NCBI RefSeq assembly: GCF_947496515.1
Contig: NZ_CANMDB010000001.1
Location: 434,001-498,000, forward strand
Length of the DNA: 64,000 bases
Direction: 5' to 3'
DNA from: an uncultured Roseobacter sp.
Lineage (GTDB): Bacteria; Pseudomonadota; Alphaproteobacteria; Rhodobacterales; Rhodobacteraceae
The translations under genes were made by a program, and so were the position numbers. Shown piece by piece: positions 8,023 to 17,069 of this stretch. Within the stretch, counting starts at the first letter, position 1; each line of letters starts with the position of its first letter. The notes beneath the pieces are model-generated. The model had not been told where the DNA came from. It made no database searches and was given only the letters and a program-made list of their open reading frames with translations.

Positions 8023-10005
8023 TCAGTTGTCACTGGCGCCGCGTCCGGCCTTGGCCATGATACGGGCAATTTTTTGTGTCGCGGGGTGGGTGGCGATATC
8101 TGCTGTGCTGACAGGGCTGCGCCGCCGCCAGTTCGGATGGACGTCCACGGTGCCCGGCAGGTTCTGGGCCTCGCGCACGCCGAGCACGTCATCGAGTTGC
8201 ACAGCCACCAATGCCGCAGGACAAGAGGCCAGATCGACGTGCACCCGGTCCGCCAGATCTTGGGGGCCGTATCGCGCGAGTTTGGCCACCCCCTGGCCCA
8301 GCAGATCGGCCTTTTCCGCCGCGCGCACGCGGGTCGCCTCTGCCTCACCGTCGCTGTCGATCCAGTCCAGACGTCGCCACCAGCCAATGTCGGCCCCCTC
8401 CCAGAAGCCGCGGATGGTCGGGGTGTCGTGGGTGCCGAAGCAGGCCAGCGACCGCGGGCGCACCGCATCCGGTCCGCGAAAGGCGCCGTTGGCCGTTTTT
8501 TCGTATTGCAGCACCGTGTAGCCGTAAAAGCCCTTTTCCGCCATTGTGTCGCGAAATCCATCGGGGACCAGCCCCAGATCCTCGCCGACGATAAGTGTGC
8601 CCGCACGCTGCGCCTCGATCAGGATGATGGCCGTCAGCGCGTCGAACGGCTGACGGATATAGCCGCCCGGGCTGCCGTCCTCGGGGATCCAGTAGCTGCG
8701 ATTGAGGCCCAGAGCGTGGTCGATCCGCAGCACGCCGCAATGGCGCATCGCCTGACGCAGGACCTGACGTAACGGCCCGTAGCCTGCCGCCGCCAGCTTG
8801 CGCGGGGAATAGGCGGCCAGTTGCCAGTTCTGACCGGCGGGGCTGAGATGATCGGGCGGCGCACCGAGCGCGACGCCCTGCGCCAGCGTATCCCCGGCGG
8901 CCCAGGCTTCCGCCCCATCGAGCCGCGCGCCCACGGCCAGATCCAGATAGAGCCCGAGCGCCATACCACCCCCTCGCGCGCGCTCATGGGCGGTCGCCAA
9001 CTGCCCGTGGGCCTGCCACTGAAGCCACAGATGCAACCGCGCGGGATCGCCCGGTGCCTGCGATGGCAGGCGGTCGGGGTCGGGCCAGTGTCGCCAATCC
9101 GCACCGTGCTCGGCACTGAGGGTCTCAAACCGTGCAAAATCGGCCAGCGCCTCACCGCCCTCCGCGACAAACGCGTCGAAACTGCTCTGCTCCTTCCGGG
9201 TCGCGTTGGTCTCAAACCACTCGAAAGCGGCCTCCAGGGCTGCGCGGTGCAATGCGGTGGTCGCGGGATAGTCTATCAGATCGCCAGCGGTTGCTCTGGC
9301 ACTCCCACCGCCCGGCAGCGCGTCGAGGGCGACATGGGCGGTGTTCAGAAAACCGCGGTGTGTCGGCGAATAGGGGCTGATGGTGTCCGCCGCCGCCCAA
9401 CCAAGCGCGTGGACGGGATTTATACCTAGAAAATCCGCGCCCTCTGCCCCGAGCGCCTCGGCCAATACGGCCAGATCCTCGAAGTCACCCAGCCCGTGAT
9501 TACGGGGCGACGGCAAGCCGTAAAGGGCGGCGGTCATGCCCCAGACCTGCGCTACACCCGTCTTTTGCGGGAGCAACGGCGCTCGCTGTGGGGTCGCGAT
9601 CAGCAGACAGACCTGCGGCGCACCTTTGCCCTGCAGCTGCAGACTGTGTAGGCCCGCGGGCAAGGCGGGCAGATCAATGCGCGCCTCTGCATTGCCTTCC
9701 GCAAAGGCTTCTGTCGCGCCTTCCAAAGTCAGCTGCCAGATGCCCGGTCGGGCGATCTCCAAACAGCAGGGCTGCTCTGCCGGAATGATCCGTTCGCGGG
9801 GCAGGAGCCGGGCGTCGTCCTCGGCGCGCAGCAGCGCGAGCGTCTCTGCTACGGCCGCGGGGGTGTCCACCTCCAGCCCTTCGGCGCGCAGCAGCGCGCG
9901 CTGCGTGTCCGGACTTGTTGCACGATCCTCGCCGCTCAGGTCACGGAACTGGTCAAAGACACCGCAGCGCGCGGCCAGCGCTGACAGGGTATCGTCGGCG
10001 GACAT
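8023..10005 (-). CDS. malQ: 4-alpha-glucanotransferase (amylomaltase, GH77)
   Basis: Cytoplasmic GH77 enzyme that transfers maltooligosaccharide segments, recycling the short glucans left by debranching and phosphorolysis of glycogen. Of 660 residues, the N-terminal 140 form the variable MalQ N-terminal domain. The catalytic core has the three acidic motifs in order: RIDHALGLNR (Asp nucleophile, about 426), IVGEDLG (Glu acid/base, about 473) and THDTPT (about 527). It lies 4 bp downstream of glgX and 11 bp upstream of pgm. Its length is normal for the long bacterial MalQ group. Confidence 0.93.
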   Translation of the reverse strand: MSADDTLSALAARCGVFDQFRDLSGEDRATSPDTQRALLRAEGLEVDTPAAVAETLALLRAEDDARLLPRERIIPAEQPCCLEIARPGIWQLTLEGATEAFAEGNAEARIDLPALPAGLHSLQLQGKGAPQVCLLIATPQRAPLLPQKTGVAQVWGMTAALYGLPSPRNHGLGDFEDLAVLAEALGAEGADFLGINPVHALGWAAADTISPYSPTHRGFLNTAHVALDALPGGGSARATAGDLIDYPATTALHRAALEAAFEWFETNATRKEQSSFDAFVAEGGEALADFARFETLSAEHGADWRHWPDPDRLPSQAPGDPARLHLWLQWQAHGQLATAHERARGGGMALGLYLDLAVGARLDGAEAWAAGDTLAQGVALGAPPDHLSPAGQNWQLAAYSPRKLAAAGYGPLRQVLRQAMRHCGVLRIDHALGLNRSYWIPEDGSPGGYIRQPFDALTAIILIEAQRAGTLIVGEDLGLVPDGFRDTMAEKGFYGYTVLQYEKTANGAFRGPDAVRPRSLACFGTHDTPTIRGFWEGADIGWWRRLDWIDSDGEAEATRVRAAEKADLLGQGVAKLARYGPQDLADRVHVDLASCPAALVAVQLDDVLGVREAQNLPGTVDVHPNWRRRSPVSTADIATHPATQKIARIMAKAGRGASDN

Positions 10006-10009
10006 CTCC

Positions 10010-12100
10010 TCAGCCTCCCAGCGGCGCGAGGGTCAGCGCCATCACGGATGGTCCCGTCACGGCGATCCGGTCAGTTGTCACGGGATGACCGCGCGTGGCG
10101 TTGCCCGTGCTGTCCATCCCGTAGACCCAGCGTTTGCCCACCGGGGCCTCCGGCACCACGACGGCCGCGCGCGCGCCACCGCGGTTGAAGATCACAAAGA
10201 CCACGTCGTCGTCCCGCTCCTGCACGATTGCCTCGGCAGAGCATCGAAACGTCACACAGAGGCTGGACAGACCGGGATCGCGCCAATTGAGCGGATGGCC
10301 CTCGAAATCGGACCATGCCACATCCGGCAATCCATCTGCCGGGCGCAGCGCCGCGTGCAAAAACCGTGTCTGACGCAAGGCGGGATGGTCGCGCCGCAGC
10401 GCTGAAAGCTCTGCTACGAAATCGGTCAGTTCCGCATCGCCGGCAACCCAGTCAAGCCAGGCGATCTCATTGTCCTGACAATAGGCGTTGTTGTTGCCAG
10501 CCTGGGAATTGCCCATCTCATCGCCCGCCAGCAGCATCGGTGTGCCCTGCGACAGAAAGAGCGTGGCCAGCATGTTGCGCGCGCGCATCCGGCGGCGGGC
10601 GGTAATCTCGGGATCGTCACTGGGCCCCTCCACCCCGCAGTTGTCGGAGTAGTTGGCGTTGTGACCGTCCTGGTTGTCTTCGAGATTGGCCTCATTGTGG
10701 CGCTTGCTGTAGCGGGTCATGTCCGCCAGCGTAAACCCGTCGTGGGCCGCAATGAAATTGATCGAGGAGGACGCGCGGCGCCCACCGTGATCGAACTCTC
10801 CCGCGGATCCCAGCAACCGCGCGCCAAGCTCCTGAGCGCTGTGCGCATCGCCGCGCCAGAACCTGCGCAGCGTGTCGCGATAGGCATCGTTCCATTCGGC
10901 GAATTTCGGCGGGAACTCTCCCAGGCGGTAGCCGCCGGGGCCGATGTCCCACGGCTCCGCAATCAGCTTGATACCGGCCAGCACCGGGTCCTGCCGGAGC
11001 GCATCGAAAAACCCACTGCCCACGTCAAATCCGTGCAGTTCCCGTCCGAGTGTCGTGGCCAGATCAAAGCGGAACCCGTCCACGCCCATGCACTCCACCC
11101 AGAACCGCAGGCTGTCCATCACCATGCGCAGCACATGCGGGTGGGCCACGTTGAGCGTGTTGCCCGTCCCGGTGTCATTGACGTAATAGCGCGGCTGACC
11201 GCTGATCAGCCGGTAGTAAGACGCGTTGTCCAGACCGCGAAACGACAGTGTCGGGCCGCGCTGATCGCCTTCAGCGGTGTGGTTGTAGACCACATCGAGC
11301 AGCACCTCGATGCCCGCGGCGTGAAACCGCGCTACCATCTCGCGGAAGCCCGCCAGTCCCGATGCGCCGTAGTAGCGCGGCTCGGGTACGAAAAACCCTA
11401 TGGTGTTGTAGCCCCAGTAGTTCGACAGACCCTTGTTGAGCAGAAAGCCGTCGTTGAGGAAGGCATGCACCGGCAACAGCTCGATCGCGGTCACACCAAG
11501 CCGTTGCAAATGCTCAATAATGGCGTCACTGGCCAGACCTTCGTAGGTACCCCGCTGCGCCTCGGGCACATCCGGGTGCTGTTGCGTCAACCCTTTGACA
11601 TGGGCCTCGTAGATCAGCGCGCTGTCCCACCCGCGGCGCAGCGGTGGGCTTGCGTTCTCGAAAAGTGCGGGATCGGACACCACGGATTTCGGAACGTATG
11701 CTGCGGAATCCCGACTGTCAAAGGACAAATCCTGCGCGCTGGAGGTCAGATCATAGCCCAGCGTTGCGGTGTCGTTGATCCAGCGGCCCCTGAGTTCGCG
11801 GGTATAGGGATCCAGCAGCAGTTTATTGGCATTGAACCGGTGCCCGCGCTCGGGCGCATAGGTGCCGTGGGCCCGGTAGCCATATAGCGTGCCAGTTGCC
11901 AACCCCGGGACATATCCGTGCCAGACATCGCCCGTGCGCTCGGGCAGGCGCAGCCGGGCGGTCTCTGTCCGGCCATCGGGGCTGAACAGACAAAGGTCCA
12001 TCCGGGTGGCATGGGCGGAAAAGACGGCAAAGTTGACACCCTCGCCGTCATGATGGGCTCCCATCCTGAAAGGTGTGCCCGAGGTGATCTTGTGGCCCAT
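10010..12100 (-). CDS. glgX: Glycogen debranching enzyme GlgX (GH13, isoamylase-type)
   Basis: Hydrolyses alpha-1,6 branches of phosphorylase-limit glycogen in the cytoplasm. The 696 residues comprise an N-terminal CBM48 domain (about 10-130) and a GH13_11 barrel. Catalytic regions are DGFRFDLA (Asp near 345), AEPWDIG (Glu near 381) and AAHDGFTL (Asp near 452). The start MGHKITSGTPF gives the usual N-terminus. It sits 7 bp after glgA and 4 bp before malQ, consistent with one transcript. Confidence 0.95.
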   Translation of the reverse strand: MGHKITSGTPFRMGAHHDGEGVNFAVFSAHATRMDLCLFSPDGRTETARLRLPERTGDVWHGYVPGLATGTLYGYRAHGTYAPERGHRFNANKLLLDPYTRELRGRWINDTATLGYDLTSSAQDLSFDSRDSAAYVPKSVVSDPALFENASPPLRRGWDSALIYEAHVKGLTQQHPDVPEAQRGTYEGLASDAIIEHLQRLGVTAIELLPVHAFLNDGFLLNKGLSNYWGYNTIGFFVPEPRYYGASGLAGFREMVARFHAAGIEVLLDVVYNHTAEGDQRGPTLSFRGLDNASYYRLISGQPRYYVNDTGTGNTLNVAHPHVLRMVMDSLRFWVECMGVDGFRFDLATTLGRELHGFDVGSGFFDALRQDPVLAGIKLIAEPWDIGPGGYRLGEFPPKFAEWNDAYRDTLRRFWRGDAHSAQELGARLLGSAGEFDHGGRRASSSINFIAAHDGFTLADMTRYSKRHNEANLEDNQDGHNANYSDNCGVEGPSDDPEITARRRMRARNMLATLFLSQGTPMLLAGDEMGNSQAGNNNAYCQDNEIAWLDWVAGDAELTDFVAELSALRRDHPALRQTRFLHAALRPADGLPDVAWSDFEGHPLNWRDPGLSSLCVTFRCSAEAIVQERDDDVVFVIFNRGGARAAVVVPEAPVGKRWVYGMDSTGNATRGHPVTTDRIAVTGPSVMALTLAPLGG

Positions 12101-12107
12101 GCCAGGG

Positions 12108-13559
12108 TTACTCCTGCGCCGCGCGCGTGCTCAAAACGTCCGCGTAGATCTGGTGGTATGCCGCGGCAGACGTGTCCCACCCCACCGGATGACGCATGGC
12201 GCGGCGCATCATCCCCGCCCACTCCCGCGGTTGGGCATAAAGATCGCAGGTGCGCATCAGCGCCTGTTCCAGCGCGTCTGCAGTGACCGGCGCGAATTGC
12301 ACCCCGGTGGCACAGCCTGCGACGCGTGCCGCCTCATTGGCGTCGATCACCGTATCGGCCAGCCCGCCCGTTCGCGCCACCACCGGCAAGGTGCCATAGC
12401 GCAGACCATAAAGCTGCGTCAGCCCACAGGGCTCGAACCGCGAGGGGATCACGATGGCATCGCTGCCGCCCTGCATCAGATGCGACAGCGGCTCGTCATA
12501 ACCGATGATCACCCCGACAGAGCCCGGATAGCGGTGCGCTGCGGAGACAAAGCCTGCCTCCAGTCCCGCATCGCCGCTGCCCAGCACCGCCAGACGCGCA
12601 CCACGTGACACCAGGGCAGGCAGGGCGTCTAGCAGCAAGTCGAGCCCCTTTTGCGTCGTCAGCCTGCTGATCACGCAAAAGAGCGGGCCGTCACCCCCGG
12701 GCTGCAACCCGAAGCGGCGCAAGACAGCGGCCTTATTCTCAGCCTTGGGTTTGAGCCGTTTCACCGAATAGGGAGCTGCCAGCGCAGGGTCATTTTCCGG
12801 ATCCCAGACGTCCAGATCGATCCCGTTCAGGATGCCGGAGAGATCCGCGCTACGCGCGCTCAAAAGCCCTTCCAGCCCCATGCCGAACTCCGGCTGCATC
12901 AGCTCGGCTGCGTATGTCGGGCTGACGGTCGTGATCCGGTCGGCGTAGACGAGCCCGGCCTTGAGGAAGCTGATACGGCCGAAATACTCGATGCCCTCGG
13001 ATGTATAGAGGGCGGAGGAGAGCGACAGATCGGTCATCAGGATCGGATCGAAGAGACCCTGAAAGGCGATGTTGTGGATTGTCGTAATGCAGGGCGGTGG
13101 GTTTTCCGACTGGTGCAGATAGGCGGCGGTGAGACCCGCCTGCCAGTCGTGCAGATGCACCAGATCGGGTTGCCAGTCGGCCAGCGCGCCTGTCGCCACC
13201 TTGGCGGCAACCATGGAGAGGGCTGCGAAACGCTGCGCGTTATCGGACCAGTCCTGCCCGTCGCCATTCAGATAGATATTGCCCGGCCGGTCGTAGAGAT
13301 CCGGCGCATCGAGCAAGAGCAAATCAATACCGCCGCTTTCCACGCTCACCAGCCGCGCGGGTCCGCCCGGCAGATGCTCCGCCTCCCAAAGCGTTTTCCC
13401 CTCTTTCAGCAAGGGACCGAGCGCGGGGTAGCCGGGCAGCAACACGCGCATGGACACACCCAGCGGTGCCAGCGCCTTGGGCAGTGCGCCCACCACATCC
13501 GCCAGCCCGCCCGTCTTGACGAAGGGCGCGCATTCCGAAGCAACGCTGAGAACTTTCAA
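12108..13559 (-). CDS. glgA: Glycogen synthase (ADP-glucose, GT5)
   Basis: Elongates alpha-1,4 glucan from ADP-glucose. The 483 residues match bacterial GlgA. The N-terminal ADP-glucose contact is KTGGLADVVG at about 16-25, and the C-terminal Rossmann domain carries PSRFEPCGLTQLYGLRYGT, which contains the catalytic and nucleotide-binding residues of GT5. The start codon directly adjoins the glgC stop (1 bp apart), so the two are probably translationally coupled. Confidence 0.97.
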   Translation of the reverse strand: MKVLSVASECAPFVKTGGLADVVGALPKALAPLGVSMRVLLPGYPALGPLLKEGKTLWEAEHLPGGPARLVSVESGGIDLLLLDAPDLYDRPGNIYLNGDGQDWSDNAQRFAALSMVAAKVATGALADWQPDLVHLHDWQAGLTAAYLHQSENPPPCITTIHNIAFQGLFDPILMTDLSLSSALYTSEGIEYFGRISFLKAGLVYADRITTVSPTYAAELMQPEFGMGLEGLLSARSADLSGILNGIDLDVWDPENDPALAAPYSVKRLKPKAENKAAVLRRFGLQPGGDGPLFCVISRLTTQKGLDLLLDALPALVSRGARLAVLGSGDAGLEAGFVSAAHRYPGSVGVIIGYDEPLSHLMQGGSDAIVIPSRFEPCGLTQLYGLRYGTLPVVARTGGLADTVIDANEAARVAGCATGVQFAPVTADALEQALMRTCDLYAQPREWAGMMRRAMRHPVGWDTSAAAYHQIYADVLSTRAAQE

Positions 13560-13560
13560 G

Positions 13561-14820
13561 TCATAGATCCAGTTTGTCGATCATGGGCTGGGTGATCAGG
13601 CAGACGCCGTTGGCGGTGCGTCTGAAGCGGCGCGCGTCCTCTTCGGCGTCCTCGCCAACCACAAGTCCTTGCGGGATCACCACGCCGCGGTCAATCACCA
13701 CGTTGGTCAGCCGGGCGTTGCGCTCAATCTCCACGTAGGGCAGCGCCACAACACCGTTGAGCTGAGAGAACGACCGGGTTCGGACACCGGTAAAGAGCAG
13801 GCACTGCTCCAGGCTGGAGCCGGAGATGATGCAGCCTCCCGAAACCATGGAGGAGACCGCCTGACCCCGCCGCCCTTCTTCGTTGTGAATGAACTTGGCG
13901 GGTGCTGTCAGTTCCGAATAGGTCCAGATGGGCCATTCCGTGTCGAAGAGATCCAGTTCGGGCGTGAAATCCGTCAGATCGACGTTGGCCTGCCAAAAGG
14001 CATCGACCGTGCCCACATCGCGCCAGTAGGCCTTTTCCTCGTTGCCCGAGCGCACGCAGGAGCGGCTGAAGGGATGGGCGATCGCCTTGCCCTCGCGCAC
14101 GATCCGGGGAATGACGTCGCCACCGAAGTCGTGATTGTAGTCCGGGTCGGTGGCACATTCATCGAGCAGTTCGAACATGTAGTCCGTCTTGAAGACATAA
14201 ATGCCCATGCTGACCAGCGCCTGATCCGGATCACCGGGCATGGCGGGCGGATCGGCGGGCTTTTCGACGAAATCAAGGATGCGGTCCTCAGTATCGACCT
14301 TCATCACACCAAAGGCGGTGGCGTCCATGCGCGGCACTTCGATGCAGCCGACAGTCACATCGGCGCCGCTCTCCACGTGGTGGCGGATCATCAGCGAATA
14401 ATCCTGCTTGTAGATGTGATCGCCCGCGAGGATCACGATATACTTGGGCCCGTAGCCTTCGATGATGTCGCGGTTCTGGGCCACCGCATCCGCCGTGCCC
14501 TTGTACCAGTTTTCATTGTCCATCTGCTGGGACGCTGGCAGGATATCGAGGCTCTCGTTGCGCTCGGCACGGAAAAAGCTCCAGCCCCGCTGGCAATGAC
14601 GGATGAGCGAATGGGCCTTGTACTGCGTGGCCACGCCGATGCGCCGGATGCCGGAGTTGACGGCATTGGACAGGGGAAAGTCGATGATCCGGCTTTTACC
14701 GCCGAAATACATCGCCGGTTTGGCGCGCCTGTCAGTCAGCTCGTAGAGCCTGCTGCCACGCCCGCCCGCCAGGACATAGGCCATTGTCTGCTGCGCAAGG
14801 CGTTGTGTTTCTCGGTCCAT
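13561..14820 (-). CDS. glgC: Glucose-1-phosphate adenylyltransferase (ADP-glucose pyrophosphorylase)
   Basis: Makes ADP-glucose from ATP and glucose 1-phosphate, the committed step of glycogen synthesis. The 419 residues have an N-terminal nucleotidyltransferase domain with GGRGSRL (19-25), [11 protein letters not shown] (31-41) and GDHIYKQDY, where D134 is the metal ligand. A C-terminal left-handed beta-helix follows, with the usual [11 protein letters not shown] stretch. The allosteric N-terminal arginine and lysine region (residues 20-41) is conserved, so activation by a glycolytic intermediate is expected from the family. It lies 41 bp after glgB. Confidence 0.97.
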   Translation of the reverse strand: MDRETQRLAQQTMAYVLAGGRGSRLYELTDRRAKPAMYFGGKSRIIDFPLSNAVNSGIRRIGVATQYKAHSLIRHCQRGWSFFRAERNESLDILPASQQMDNENWYKGTADAVAQNRDIIEGYGPKYIVILAGDHIYKQDYSLMIRHHVESGADVTVGCIEVPRMDATAFGVMKVDTEDRILDFVEKPADPPAMPGDPDQALVSMGIYVFKTDYMFELLDECATDPDYNHDFGGDVIPRIVREGKAIAHPFSRSCVRSGNEEKAYWRDVGTVDAFWQANVDLTDFTPELDLFDTEWPIWTYSELTAPAKFIHNEEGRRGQAVSSMVSGGCIISGSSLEQCLLFTGVRTRSFSQLNGVVALPYVEIERNARLTNVVIDRGVVIPQGLVVGEDAEEDARRFRRTANGVCLITQPMIDKLDL

Positions 14821-14861
14821 TTTGTGTCTCTCCCCCGTTTATTGATCTTTCACGCCATTGG

Positions 14862-17054
14862 TCAGCCGCGCCTGAGCTCAAAAAAGAGCGTCGAGAGCGG
14901 CGGTAGCGTGATCTCGATGGACTGCGCCCGCCCGGACGCCGCCACCTCGTCGCTGTCAACACCTCCCATGTTGCCGCGACCGTCACCTCCGTAAAACTCC
15001 GAGTTGGTGTTGAGCCGTTCTACCCAATGGCCCGCCTCCGGTACCCCGATGCGCCGCGCCTCCCGCGCGACGGGGGTGAAGTTCGAGACCACAAGCATCG
15101 GCGCATCGGCCTCTGTCCCCTTGCGCACCCAGGCAAAGACGGACTGATCGCTGTTGTTCTCCTCCACCCAGTCGAACCCATCGGGGCTGGCGTCGCGGGC
15201 ATAGAGCGCGGGGGTGTCGCGATAAAGCGTGTTGAGATCCCGCACCAGCGTCTGGATCCCGCGATGCTCGGGCGCGTCCAGCAAATGCCAGTCGAGGCTG
15301 CCATCGTGGTTCCATTCGATGCCTTGCGCGAACTCGCAGCCCATAAAGAGCAGCTTCTTGCCCGGATGTCCCCACATGAAGCCATAATACGCGCGCAGGT
15401 TGGCGAATTTGTCCGAACCCTGCCCCGCCATCTTATCGAGCAGCGAGCCTTTGCCGTGCACCACCTCATCGTGGCTGATCGGCAGAATGAAATTCTCCGA
15501 AAAGGCGTAGTGCAAGCCGAAGGTCACCTTGGAATGGTGATATTTACGGTGAACCGGGTCTTCGGCCATGTAGCGCAGGGTATCGTTCATCCAGCCCATG
15601 TTCCATTTGAACCCGAAACCGAGCCCACCTGTGTCCGCTGGCGCACTGACGCCCGGGAAGGCGGTGCTTTCCTCTGCCACGGTCATGATGCCGTCGGTCT
15701 CGCCATAGGCCGCGGTGTTCATGGCGCGCAGAAAATCTATGGCCTCGTAGTTCTCGCGCCCGCCGTCTTTGTTGGGGATCCACTCGCCGTCCTTGCGGCT
15801 GTAATCCCGGTAGAGCATGGAGGCCACCGCATCCACGCGCAGCCCGTCCACGTGATGTTCCTGCAGCCAGTAGAGCGCGTTGGCGATCAGGTAGTTGGAC
15901 ACCTCGGCCCGCCCGTAGTTGTAGACCATGGTGTTCCAGTCAGGATGGAACCCTTCCTTTGGGTCGGCGTGTTCGTAAAGTGCGGTGCCGTCGAATTTCG
16001 CCAGACCATGCGGGTCTTCTGGGAAGTGCCCCGGCACCCAGTCGAGGATCACGCCGAGCCCTGCACGGTGGGCAGCATCGATAAAGGCGCGGAACTCCGC
16101 CAGCGTGCCGTGCCGGATGGTCGGCGCATAAAGGCCCACGGGCTGGTACCCCCAGGAGCCGTCGAACGGAAACTCCGACACGGGCATCAGTTCCAGATGG
16201 GTAAAGCCCATATCCTTGGCGTAGCTTACCAGTTGATCGGCATGCTCATGGTAGCTGAGTGGGCGGTGACCCTCCTCCGGCACCCGGCGCCAGGAGCTCA
16301 GATGCACCTCATAGATGGAGATCGGCTGATCCACCCGCTGCATCGCGCCGCGCCGGTCCATCCAGTCGGCATCCTGCCAGTCATGCACCGACAGATCACG
16401 CACGACCGAACCGGTGCGCGGCGGATGCTCTGCGCCGAAGCCCACCGGATCGGCCTTAAGCGGCATCACCTGCCCGTCCTGGCCCACCACCTCGTATTTG
16501 TAGATCTCGCCATCCCCGATGCCGGGAATGAAGATCTCCCAGCACCCGGTGGCGCCCCGGCGGCGCATCAGGTGCCGCCGTCCGTCCCAGGTGTTGAAAT
16601 CCCCCACAACGGAGATCCGCTGCGCATTGGGTGCCCAGACCGCGAAATGCGTACCCCGGATACCTTCGTGCGTCATTACATGAGCACCGAGGGCCTTCCA
16701 GAGCTTCCGATGGGTTCCTTCACCCAGCAGGTATTCGTCCCAGTCGCCCATCACGGGACCAAAGCGATAGGGATCATCCGCCACCCAGCTGTGATCGCCT
16801 TGGCTGATCTTCAGATGATAGGCAAAGCGGTTCTTGCGGCGACTGGCGACCCCCTCGAAAAGCCCGTCTGAAACGGGTTTGAGCGCCAGGATCCGGCGTC
16901 CGGTCTTGGGGTCTACCGCCTCGATACTGTCGGCGTCCGGAACATGCGCGCGGATGACCCATTTGCCATCCTCTTCATGCAGACCGAGTACCGAAAACGG
17001 ATCGCTGTGGCGCGCGGCTGTGATCGCGCCCGCATCCTGAGGTGATAGTCCCAA
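14862..17054 (-). CDS. glgB: 1,4-alpha-glucan branching enzyme
   Basis: Introduces alpha-1,6 branches into glycogen. The 730 residues have an N1 domain and a CBM48 (to about 220), a GH13_9 barrel and a C-terminal all-beta domain. Catalytic motifs are DGLRVDAV (Asp about 406), AEEST (Glu about 460) and ISHDEVVHGK (Asp about 528). The full-length N-terminal extension places it in the long E. coli-like class. It lies 15 bp after glgP. Confidence 0.97.
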   Translation of the reverse strand: MGLSPQDAGAITAARHSDPFSVLGLHEEDGKWVIRAHVPDADSIEAVDPKTGRRILALKPVSDGLFEGVASRRKNRFAYHLKISQGDHSWVADDPYRFGPVMGDWDEYLLGEGTHRKLWKALGAHVMTHEGIRGTHFAVWAPNAQRISVVGDFNTWDGRRHLMRRRGATGCWEIFIPGIGDGEIYKYEVVGQDGQVMPLKADPVGFGAEHPPRTGSVVRDLSVHDWQDADWMDRRGAMQRVDQPISIYEVHLSSWRRVPEEGHRPLSYHEHADQLVSYAKDMGFTHLELMPVSEFPFDGSWGYQPVGLYAPTIRHGTLAEFRAFIDAAHRAGLGVILDWVPGHFPEDPHGLAKFDGTALYEHADPKEGFHPDWNTMVYNYGRAEVSNYLIANALYWLQEHHVDGLRVDAVASMLYRDYSRKDGEWIPNKDGGRENYEAIDFLRAMNTAAYGETDGIMTVAEESTAFPGVSAPADTGGLGFGFKWNMGWMNDTLRYMAEDPVHRKYHHSKVTFGLHYAFSENFILPISHDEVVHGKGSLLDKMAGQGSDKFANLRAYYGFMWGHPGKKLLFMGCEFAQGIEWNHDGSLDWHLLDAPEHRGIQTLVRDLNTLYRDTPALYARDASPDGFDWVEENNSDQSVFAWVRKGTEADAPMLVVSNFTPVAREARRIGVPEAGHWVERLNTNSEFYGGDGRGNMGGVDSDEVAASGRAQSIEITLPPLSTLFFELRRG

Positions 17055-17069
17055 GCCCCTCTCCCTTCT